NCBI GenBank assembly: GCA_028693775.1
Contig: JAQUUS010000139.1
Span: forward strand, 1-5,081
Direction of reading: 5' to 3'
Length of the DNA: 5,081 bases
Source: Alphaproteobacteria bacterium
Lineage (GTDB): Bacteria; Pseudomonadota; Alphaproteobacteria; UBA9219
The notes beneath the pieces were generated by a model. The model made no database searches, was not told the origin of the DNA, and was given only the letters and a program-made list of their open reading frames with translations. Within the stretch, counting starts at the first letter, position 1. The number at the start of each line of letters is the position of its first letter. The translations under genes and the position numbers were made by a program. Of the stretch, positions 1 through 4,713 are shown piece by piece.

Positions 1-21
1 GCCGCTTTACCCCGCCCCTAA

Positions 22-42
22 CCCCTCCCGCAAGGGGAGGGG
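22..42. repeat. GC-rich hairpin in repeat copy 1
   Basis: A perfect 8 bp stem, CCCCTCCC (22-29) with GGGAGGGG (35-42), closes a GCAAG loop and is followed by GATTTT. It resembles a dispersed palindromic repeat and could act as a weak terminator for a gene left of the window, but the following T run is short. Confidence 0.75.
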
Positions 43-164
43 GATTTTGGTTCGTGTCGGGGCGGCTTCTTGTTTCGGGCGTGTTTTGCGGTTGCTTGGG
101 CGCGGTGTGAGGCGTTTGAGAATTCAGGCGTTGGGCGGGCGGAGCCGCTTTACCCCGCCCCTAA

Positions 165-183
165 CCCTCCCGCAAGGGGAGGG
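165..183. repeat. GC-rich hairpin in repeat copy 2
   Basis: Same hairpin as in copy 1 but shortened to a 7 bp stem (165-171 with 177-183, loop GCAAG) because one C is missing from the left arm. Confidence 0.75.
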
Positions 184-306
184 GGATTTTGGTTCGTGTC
201 GGGGCGGCTTCTTGTTTCGGGCGTGTTTCGCGGGTGCTTGGGCGCGGTGTGAGGCGTTTGAGAATTCATGCGTTGGGCGGGCGGGAATGCTTTACCCCGC
301 CCCTAA

Positions 307-327
307 CCCCTCCCGCAAGGGGAGGGG
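307..327. repeat. GC-rich hairpin in repeat copy 3
   Basis: Perfect 8 bp stem (307-314 with 320-327) and GCAAG loop, identical to copy 1. Just after it (from 333) the sequence leaves the tandem unit. Confidence 0.75.
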
Positions 328-332
328 GATTT

Positions 333-385
333 CGAGGCAGCCTTCCGAAGCGGTAGCGTAGGTGGACCGCAAGGGGAGGGGGATT
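333..385. repeat. Repeat-derived junction with a fourth half-hairpin
   Basis: After copy 3 breaks off, the sequence continues with unrelated bases and then repeats the right half of the hairpin segment, CCGCAAGGGGAGGGGGATT, at 367-385. The left arm CCCCTCCC is missing, so this copy cannot form the hairpin alone. It looks like a remnant or a different member of the same repeat family. Confidence 0.55.
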
Positions 386-512
386 GAGGGATGGCGGGGG
401 CGCTGGGGCTGGGCGTTATAGGGATTTCGGTTCTTGTTTGAACACGGCGATTCCGGGTAGAGTGCTCCTCTGTTGGTTCTGTGCGGCGCGGGCCGCTCTT
501 TGCGGAGTCTTT
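386..512 (+). promoter_or_regulatory. Leader of the CDF gene, weak promoter candidate
   Basis: This 127 bp non-coding stretch precedes the CDF start. A weak promoter-like pair is TTGTTT (434-439) and TAGAGT (458-463), 18 bp apart; neither hexamer is strong. Close to the start codon two small hairpins share an arm: GCGG (483-486) with CCGC (493-496), or CCGC (493-496) with GCGG (502-505). The second would cover part of the ribosome binding site. No recognised riboswitch or metal-regulator box is visible. Confidence 0.25.
504..507 (+). promoter_or_regulatory. Ribosome binding site deciding the CDF start
   Basis: GGAG sits 5 nt before the ATG at 513. The frame is open upstream to a TTG at 384, but that extension has no comparable site, begins in repeat sequence and adds 43 residues unlike CDF N-termini. 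The start at 513 is therefore preferred. Confidence 0.75.
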
Positions 513-1889
513 ATGTCTTCTTCTGAAAAACAGGCTGTTGCCCTGAGTTCAATGGCGGCCAGCGCCCTTATGACCGTCGCCAAGTTTATTGTCGGCTTTA
601 TGACGGGAAGCCTCGGTCTCATTTCGGAGGGGTTGCACAGTTTCCTCGATTTCGGCGCGACCGTTTTGACCTTCATGGCCGTTCGAGTCAGCGATAAGCC
701 CGCAGATACTTCCCATCCTTACGGTCACGGCAAGGTGGAGAGCATTGCCGCTCTGGCCGAGACCGTTTTGCTGTTTATTACCAGCTTCTGGATCATTTAT
801 GAGGCCGCCGAACGGCTTATGACGGGCGAGGCCGAGGTTGAGGCAACCTGGTGGTCCGTCGCCGTTATTGTCGTTTCCATCGGCATCGACATCTCCCGCG
901 CTCGTGCGCTCAAGCGCGTCGCGGAGAAGACCAAGAGCCAGGCGCTTGAGGCCGACGCGCTTCATTTTAGCTCGGATGTGCTCAGCTCGATTGTCGTTCT
1001 TGTCGGACTCGGGCTTGTGGCGATTGGATGGCCTACGGGCGATGCCCTTGCCGCTATCGGCGTTTCCATCTTTGTGTGCCATGCGGGCTGGGTCATGGGG
1101 AAGCGCACGATCGATACGCTGATCGATACCGCGCCTCAGGGGGCTAGCGAGCATATCAGTTCTGTCGTTCGTGGCGTTCATGGCGTGGCGGGCGTGCTTC
1201 GCGTGCGCGTGCGGCCTGCGGGGAGCATGTTTTTCGTTGAGACCGATATTGCCGTGGGACGCAGCTTTTCTCAGGACCGCGTCGCCGAAATCCGCAAGAA
1301 TGTCGTCGAGGCCGTTCAAAAGGAAATGCCGGAGGCCGAGGTTTCCGTCGTTGCGCATCCTTTGGCTTTGGGGACCGAAACCGTTCAGCAGCGCGTTTTT
1401 GTCATTGCCTCCAATCGCGGCGCCAGCGTGCATCATGTGACTGTGCATCATTCGGGTGGGAAGCTTTCTATCGGGCTCGATCTGGAGGTTGAGGGGTGGC
1501 GGTCCATTCGCGATGCGCACGAGATCGCTTCGCAGCTCGAAAACGATATGCGCGCCGAGTTCGGGGCGGAAACCGAGGTCGAGACCCATATCGATCCGCT
1601 TCAGGACAGGGGAATCAACGGCGTGGATGTCGAGGATGCCGAGCTGGAGAAGATCAAGAAAAACGTCGGCGCGTTTGTCGAAGAAACCGGCTCGCTCGCT
1701 CATTTGCACAAGGTGCGCGCGCGCAAGACAGATTTGGGCCTGATCGTTTATTTCCATTGCCGGTCGTCGTCGGACAAGACTGTGGCCGAGGTTCATGCAA
1801 TGGCCGATTCGCTCGAACAGCGCATTCGCCACAAGTATCCCCATGTGTTGCGCATTGTCGCGCATGTGGAGCCGGAGCGGGAATTTTAG
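513..1889 (+). CDS. CDF-family cation (probably Zn2+) efflux transporter with three predicted cytoplasmic C-terminal domains
   Basis: Inner-membrane exporter of the cation diffusion facilitator family, which moves divalent metal (zinc, also Cd/Fe/Mn in relatives) out of the cytoplasm in exchange for protons. The 458-residue protein has about six membrane segments (roughly 8-30, 36-58, 78-99, 111-129, 148-170, 174-193). Transport-site residues are His42 and Asp46 (HSFLD) in TM2 and His151 and Asp155 (HFSSD) in TM5: the HD-HD set typical of zinc-selective members, unlike the DD-HD set of E. coli FieF. Asp65, His68 and His72 in the DTSHPYGHGKVE segment match the FieF site B pattern. FieF is about 300 residues; here about 250 residues follow the membrane part and read as three ferredoxin-like CDF tail domains (about 212-283, 290-362, 375-454), the second and third ending in HIDP and HVEP. 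A cupin gene follows after 33 bp, probably in the same transcript. The family is certain; zinc as substrate is inferred from the HD-HD site and the neighbouring znu/zur genes. Confidence 0.93.
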   Translation: MSSSEKQAVALSSMAASALMTVAKFIVGFMTGSLGLISEGLHSFLDFGATVLTFMAVRVSDKPADTSHPYGHGKVESIAALAETVLLFITSFWIIYEAAERLMTGEAEVEATWWSVAVIVVSIGIDISRARALKRVAEKTKSQALEADALHFSSDVLSSIVVLVGLGLVAIGWPTGDALAAIGVSIFVCHAGWVMGKRTIDTLIDTAPQGASEHISSVVRGVHGVAGVLRVRVRPAGSMFFVETDIAVGRSFSQDRVAEIRKNVVEAVQKEMPEAEVSVVAHPLALGTETVQQRVFVIASNRGASVHHVTVHHSGGKLSIGLDLEVEGWRSIRDAHEIASQLENDMRAEFGAETEVETHIDPLQDRGINGVDVEDAELEKIKKNVGAFVEETGSLAHLHKVRARKTDLGLIVYFHCRSSSDKTVAEVHAMADSLEQRIRHKYPHVLRIVAHVEPEREF

Positions 1890-1922
1890 CTTGGAGGGCC
1901 GTTTTTAGGCCAAGGGGGATCG

Positions 1923-2267
1923 ATGCTGGTTAGAAAGAAAGAGTCTGCGAGCGTTTTGCGCGAGGATGCCCATGGCGGATCGGGTGGGCGGCGCCTTTAT
2001 GCGACCGAGCGCGATATGGCTTGCTCCGCTTTTTCGGCGATGACTTACGGCTTTTTGCCCGCCGGGGCCGCTTTTGACTGGCACAAGCATGAGGGGATCG
2101 AGGAGATTATGCTTGTGCTGAAAGGGCGGGGGACCGTTGAGGACCGCGAGGGCAAATACGGATATGCCGAAGGGGATTTGTTTATTTATCCCGCGGGCGT
2201 GGAGCACCGGATCGAAAATACCGGGGACGTTGAGGACGAGTTCGTGTTTATTCGCGTTCGCGTTTAG
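1923..2267 (+). CDS. Small single-domain cupin protein, probably metal-binding
   Basis: A 114-residue cytoplasmic protein with no signal peptide, made of one cupin beta-barrel. Both family motifs are complete. Motif 1 starts at Gly48 and includes His54, His56, Glu61 and Gly68 (spacing G-x5-HxH-x4-E-x6-G). Motif 2 runs from Gly84 through Pro90, Gly92 and His95 to Asn99 (G-x5-PxG-x2-H-x3-N). His54, His56, Glu61 and His95 are the usual metal ligands, so it should bind a divalent metal. The ATG at 1923 has AAGGGGG (1912-1918) 4 nt upstream. It follows the CDF gene by 33 bp on the same strand, so co-transcription is likely. Small cupins range from isomerases and dioxygenases to sugar-binding and sensory proteins; the sequence does not tell which. 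A role in metal handling is inferred from position only. Confidence 0.85.
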   Translation: MLVRKKESASVLREDAHGGSGGRRLYATERDMACSAFSAMTYGFLPAGAAFDWHKHEGIEEIMLVLKGRGTVEDREGKYGYAEGDLFIYPAGVEHRIENTGDVEDEFVFIRVRV

Positions 2268-2272
2268 GCGGT

Positions 2273-2713
2273 TCAGCAATCCGCGCAAACGCCGTGGAGT
2301 TCGATGGCGTGGTGCTTGAGCGCGTGGCCGTGTTTTTTTGCGGCTTTCTCGAGCGATTTTGAGACGGCGGAGTCTTCGATTTCCTCGACGCGGCCGCACT
2401 TGTCGCAGACGATCAGAAGATGGCTGTGGTCGGCCTTTTCGTTGAGGCACAGTTCGTAGGCGTTCTTGCTTTCGATCTTTAGCACGACACCGGCGTCGAT
2501 CAGGAATTCAAGCGTGCGGTAGACGCTGATTGCCGATAGTTTCGCTTTTCGCCGCTTGTTGACCGCCGCGAGGATTCCGTAGGCCGTTTGGGGGCCGTCT
2601 TGTACCGCCATTTCGGCCACGATGTCGCGCCGGACGTTTGTCATCCGTCCTCCCTTGCGGCGCAGGTGGCGCTCGATCTTTTTCAGGACGTTGTCGATGG
2701 GGGCTGGGGGCAC
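2273..2713 (-). CDS. zur: Fur-family regulator, probably Zur (zinc uptake repressor)
   Basis: A 146-residue DNA-binding repressor of the Fur superfamily. The N-terminal winged helix (about 1-85) contains the typical segment SAISVYRTLEFLIDAGVV (60-77); the C-terminal half is the dimerisation and metal domain. CDKC (Cys103, Cys106) and the terminal CADC (Cys143, Cys146) give the four-cysteine structural zinc site at the same numbers as in E. coli Zur. Of the E. coli regulatory ligands His77, Cys88, His96 and Glu111, I can align Cys89, His96 and Glu111, but the His77 position is Leu78; His98 is nearby. The preferred start is the GTG at 2713, with GGAG 7 nt upstream. The protein ends at its structural-zinc cysteine with no His-rich tail. 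The gene is downstream of znuA and the barrel gene on the same strand and convergent with the cupin gene, 5 bp apart. Zur rather than Fur or Mur is inferred from the znu neighbours and the resemblance to E. coli Zur (IES.NAYELC, HGVCADC). Confidence 0.9.
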   Translation of the reverse strand: MPPAPIDNVLKKIERHLRRKGGRMTNVRRDIVAEMAVQDGPQTAYGILAAVNKRRKAKLSAISVYRTLEFLIDAGVVLKIESKNAYELCLNEKADHSHLLIVCDKCGRVEEIEDSAVSKSLEKAAKKHGHALKHHAIELHGVCADC

Positions 2714-2720
2714 TGCGGTT

Positions 2721-2724
2721 CTCC
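2721..2724 (-). promoter_or_regulatory. Ribosome binding site deciding the zur GTG start
   Basis: Read on the minus strand, GGAG lies 7 nt before the GTG at 2713. The next in-frame ATG (Met24) would remove the first helix region and has no better site, so the GTG is chosen. Confidence 0.7.
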
Positions 2725-2737
2725 AACTGGTTTGCGC

Positions 2738-2766
2738 GTTATATAAGATAAATCGTGTCCCGGCAA
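2738..2766 (-). promoter_or_regulatory. Possible separate zur promoter
   Basis: In the 60 bp between the barrel gene and zur, the minus strand reads TTGCCG (2766-2761), a 17 bp spacer and TATAAC (2743-2738). Transcription would begin near 2731, giving a leader of roughly 18 nt. This would allow zur expression independent of the znuA promoter. No clear Zur-type operator overlaps it. Confidence 0.4.
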
Positions 2767-2773
2767 CCGGCCT

Positions 2774-3640
2774 CTAAAACGCCAGTTTGACCGCCAGCGA
2801 GAGCGTTGTTCCCATGTCCGCGTTGCGGCCCCACAGGCTTTGCTGGACGCCTGCGTTGATGCGGACGCGCTCGGTCAGCGGCATGACGAGGCCTGCTGTG
2901 AGTGCGAGGCTTTCGGGGTTTTCTTCGTGGGCGGTGAAGTTTTGGCTGTAGTTCAGCTCGAGCTCGGGTTGCAGCCATGGGCGGACCTGATAGCCCGCGG
3001 CTATGTCGGCGGTGAGCGCCCCGCGCGCGTTGTGGCGCTCTTCGCCGATGGGCAGGCTGTAGCCGAGGGCGGCGTTTCCCGTCCAGAGGCCCCAGTCTTT
3101 GCTTGCGGCGAGGGTTTGGTCGACGCTCCAGTATTCCTGACTCGTGCCGATTTCGCCTGCGTCGGCGCGGCTGCCGGTCGGGATCGTGATGCCGCCGATG
3201 TAGGCTGCGTCGAGCGACAGGGCTTCGTTGCGGTAGAAGCGGACGCGGGCGCTCAGGCCGAGGTCGCTTGCGTTCGATCCGGAGAACGGGCCTGCGTCGC
3301 CGTCGCTGTCGTAGTCGTTTTCCTTGTCTTTGAGCCATGAATATCCGGCGCTGAGCGAGATATCCACGTTTTCGACAAGGCCTGCTGTGAGGGACAGACC
3401 CAGCGCGCGCTCTGAGGCGTAGCCGCGCGTGTGCGAGTCCGATCCGGAGTCCCAGAGACGGTCTGCGAATGCGTAGCCGTAGGAAAGTTCGGCTTCGGCG
3501 TGTCCGGGATCGACCGGGGTTGCGTCGGGCGTGTTGATTTTTCCGTGCTCGGGCGAGGCTTCTTCCGCAAGGACGGGGGATGCCGCGAAGACGAGAAGGC
3601 AGGTTAGCAAAGAGATCGATTTTTTATTATGCAAAGACAT
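2774..3640 (-). CDS. Signal-peptide-bearing outer-membrane beta-barrel protein in the zinc-uptake operon
   Basis: A 288-residue exported protein. Residues 1-25 form a signal peptide (basic start, hydrophobic LLTCLLVFAA core, VLA before the cut at about 25/26). The mature part consists of short alternating amphipathic stretches such as AEAELSYGYAFAD, LGLSARVRFY and LTADIAAGYQV, and ends in SLAVKLAF; a terminal Phe after a last beta strand is the usual outer-membrane insertion signal. ITIPTGSR (151-158) with YGYAFAD and AALGYSLPIG recalls barrel proteins of the Phenol_MetA_deg-like transporter group; this is recognition by eye, not a search result. An acidic loop has a DxDxDGD pattern (109-115). 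The start lies 6 bp after the znuA stop, with GGAAAG inside the znuA end as a distant ribosome site. Co-transcription with znuA suggests zinc-controlled expression and a possible role in moving zinc or a zinc complex across the outer membrane. It lacks the plug domain of a TonB-dependent receptor such as ZnuD. Substrate unknown. Confidence 0.82.
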   Translation of the reverse strand: MSLHNKKSISLLTCLLVFAASPVLAEEASPEHGKINTPDATPVDPGHAEAELSYGYAFADRLWDSGSDSHTRGYASERALGLSLTAGLVENVDISLSAGYSWLKDKENDYDSDGDAGPFSGSNASDLGLSARVRFYRNEALSLDAAYIGGITIPTGSRADAGEIGTSQEYWSVDQTLAASKDWGLWTGNAALGYSLPIGEERHNARGALTADIAAGYQVRPWLQPELELNYSQNFTAHEENPESLALTAGLVMPLTERVRINAGVQQSLWGRNADMGTTLSLAVKLAF

Positions 3641-3646
3641 GCGGGC

Positions 3647-4573
3647 TTACTTTCCGTTGAGGGTCATGGCTTCTTTGAATTGTGCGGCGTTGTAGGCCAT
3701 CATCGCTTCGTAGGTCGGCGCGGGGCCGTCGGGCGGCGACAGAGTATCCGAATAGACCGGCTTGCCGACGCTCGCTCCCGCGTCCTTTGCGAGACGCTCG
3801 ATGAGCAGGGGGCTGGCCATGCTTTCGAAAAAGACGCGGCGGATTTTTTCGGTTTTCATTTGCTCGATCAGCGTTGCGATTTGCCGGGCCGTGGGCTCGA
3901 TTTCGGTGTTGAGGCCTTGCGGCGCGAGGAACGAGACGTTGTAGGCAGCGCTGAAATAGCCGAACGCATCGTGGCTGGTGATGATTTTGCGGCTGCTTTG
4001 GGGGACGGATTTGAAATCGGCCTTGATGGCTTTGTCGAGCGTTTCGAGACGGGCGTCGTAGGCCTTGGCGCGCGCTGCGATGGCTCCGGCTTTGGCGGGA
4101 AGCGCGGCGGTGAGCGCGGCTGCGATGTTTTTGGCGTAGATCCGCGCGTTCGAGACGTCTTGCCATGCATGGGGGTCGGTTCCGTGCTCATGGCCATGTT
4201 GGTGTTCGCTTTCGTGCTCGTCGTCTTCGTTGCCGTGGCGCGGCTTGACGCCTTCGCTCGCGACCGCGACGCGGCCTTTGAAGCCGGAGGCAGAGACCAT
4301 GCGGTCGATCCATCCTTCGAAGCCGAGGCCGTTGGCGATCACGACATCCGCTTCGGCCAGCGCGCGGGAATCCCCGGGGGTCGGTTTGTAGACGTGCGCG
4401 TCGCTGCCGGGCGGGACGAGGGGACGGACCGTTATATCGTCGCCGCCGATTTGTTTCGACATGTCGGCGAGGATGCTGAACGTCGCTACGACCTTGAGTG
4501 GCTGCGCGGTTGCCGATATTGGGAGAAGGACAAAAAAGGAGGCGGTGAGGGCTGTGAGGAGGGTGTTTTTCAT
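3647..4573 (-). CDS. znuA: Periplasmic zinc-binding protein of a ZnuABC importer
   Basis: Cluster A-I solute-binding protein that captures zinc in the periplasm and delivers it to the ABC permease. It has 308 residues, normal for the family. A signal peptide ends at about Ala23/Gln24 (ISATAQ). Predicted metal ligands are His60 (SDAHVYKPTP), His135 (DPHAWQD), His201 (SHDAFGYF) and Asp276 (YSDTLS). His at the third position favours zinc; manganese-binding relatives usually have Glu there. A His- and acid-rich loop (about 113-130, EHESEHQHGHEH) precedes His135 and is a hallmark of zinc-type members, thought to collect or sense zinc. There are no cysteines, so the disulfide of E. coli ZnuA is absent. 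The ATG at 4573 is supported by the signal peptide, but its leader (AACCCCTTCCGGCCCC) has no Shine-Dalgarno match. The gene heads a leftward unit followed by the barrel gene and zur, and is divergent from znuC. Confidence 0.95.
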   Translation of the reverse strand: MKNTLLTALTASFFVLLPISATAQPLKVVATFSILADMSKQIGGDDITVRPLVPPGSDAHVYKPTPGDSRALAEADVVIANGLGFEGWIDRMVSASGFKGRVAVASEGVKPRHGNEDDEHESEHQHGHEHGTDPHAWQDVSNARIYAKNIAAALTAALPAKAGAIAARAKAYDARLETLDKAIKADFKSVPQSSRKIITSHDAFGYFSAAYNVSFLAPQGLNTEIEPTARQIATLIEQMKTEKIRRVFFESMASPLLIERLAKDAGASVGKPVYSDTLSPPDGPAPTYEAMMAYNAAQFKEAMTLNGK

Positions 4574-4594
4574 GGGGCCGGAAGGGGTTGTTAT

Positions 4595-4609
4595 TGTAAC
4601 TTTATAACA
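4595..4609. promoter_or_regulatory. Putative Zur operator, site 1
   Basis: TGTAACTTTATAACA is a near-palindrome with arms TGTAA and TAACA around a 5 bp centre, matching the general TGTTA-N5-TAACA layout of Zur boxes except for one arm base. A further TTGTTAT at 4588-4594 pairs exactly with ATAACAA at 4604-4610. It covers the expected transcription start of znuA. Assignment is by pattern and context. Confidence 0.65.
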
Positions 4610-4638
4610 ATGTTACTTTATAACAATTATGCTGTCAA
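4610..4638 (-). promoter_or_regulatory. znuA operon promoter
   Basis: On the minus strand TTGACA (4638-4633) and TAACAT (4615-4610) are separated by exactly 17 bp, a good sigma70-type promoter. Transcription would begin near 4603, about 30 nt before the znuA ATG. Operator site 2 occupies the spacer and -10, and site 1 the start region, so zinc-loaded Zur should repress it. Confidence 0.6.
4611..4625. promoter_or_regulatory. Putative Zur operator, site 2
   Basis: TGTTACTTTATAACA has perfect arms TGTTA and TAACA around CTTTA. It repeats site 1 in the same orientation 16 bp away; 4596-4610 and 4612-4626 agree at 14 of 15 bases. It lies within the spacer and -10 element of the znuA promoter, where a bound repressor would block RNA polymerase. 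Confidence 0.75.
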
Positions 4639-4643
4639 TCCCG

Positions 4644-4673
4644 TTGACGCGCGGCAGGGCTTCACCCTATTCT
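4644..4673 (+). promoter_or_regulatory. Candidate znuC promoter
   Basis: TTGACG (4644-4649) and TATTCT (4668-4673) are 18 bp apart and would start transcription near 4680, about 34 nt before the preferred znuC ATG. Both putative Zur sites then lie upstream of the -35 rather than on it. An alternative rightward promoter embedded in the operators is TTGTAA (4594-4599) with TTATAA (4618-4623), 18 bp apart. A 5 bp hairpin (4680-4684 with 4690-4694) precedes the ribosome site. Confidence 0.4.
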
Positions 4674-4698
4674 CGGCCTCGCCGGTTGTCGGCGGTTT

Positions 4699-4703
4699 GG
4701 GAG
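4699..4703 (+). promoter_or_regulatory. Ribosome binding site of znuC
   Basis: GGGAG lies 10 nt before the ATG at 4714 and only 1 nt before an in-frame ATG at 4705. The latter is too close for normal initiation, so 4714 is preferred although the spacing is a little long. Confidence 0.55.
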
Positions 4704-4713
4704 AATGGGCGCC

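Larger units (their letters stand above)
1..332. repeat. Tandem repeat, ~143 bp unit, two full copies plus a truncated third
   Basis: Copy 1 is 1-143, copy 2 is 144-285 and copy 3 is 286-332, broken off after the GGGGGATTT segment. Copies 1 and 2 differ by one missing C (in the CCCC run of the hairpin) and about four substitutions, so they are roughly 97% identical by eye. Each full unit contains a GC-rich hairpin, a TTCGTGTCGGGGCGGC segment, a GAATTC site and a GGGCGGGCGG tail. The first copy may continue left of the window. Open frames crossing it are repetitive translations (recurring PLTLPQGEGD-like peptides) with no ribosome binding site, so I assign no gene. Similar C-rich/G-rich palindromes are commonly dispersed between genes in alphaproteobacteria; that is general knowledge, not a search result. 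Confidence 0.9.

Noticed and set aside
1..332. Repeats at the left edge as a CRISPR array
   Set aside because: The unit is ~143 bp and almost identical throughout, with no short repeat and unique spacer alternation.
47..361. Open frame across the tandem repeats
   Set aside because: It begins at a TTG without a ribosome site, and its peptide is simply the repeat translated more than once.
384..512. 43-residue N-terminal extension of the CDF protein from a TTG
   Set aside because: No ribosome site, it starts in repeat-derived DNA, and the ATG at 513 has GGAG at 5 nt and gives a normal CDF N-terminus.
549..1865. Long minus-strand open frame (438 codons) opposite the CDF gene
   Set aside because: It mirrors the codon bias of a clear CDF gene, shows no recognisable domain and is rich in Arg, His and Asn as expected of an antisense frame.
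1890..1914. CTTGG/CCAAG inverted repeat between the CDF and cupin genes as a terminator
   Set aside because: Only a 5 bp stem with a 15-base loop and no T run after it. It overlaps the cupin ribosome site and does not look like a terminator.
2268..2284. GCGG/CCGC hairpin at the cupin-zur junction as a two-way terminator
   Set aside because: A 4 bp stem with a 9-base loop and no T runs on either side; expected by chance at this GC content.
2739..2746. TTATATAA palindrome upstream of zur as a Zur operator
   Set aside because: It lacks the TGTTA/TAACA arms at the right spacing and is better explained as part of the -10 region of a possible zur promoter.
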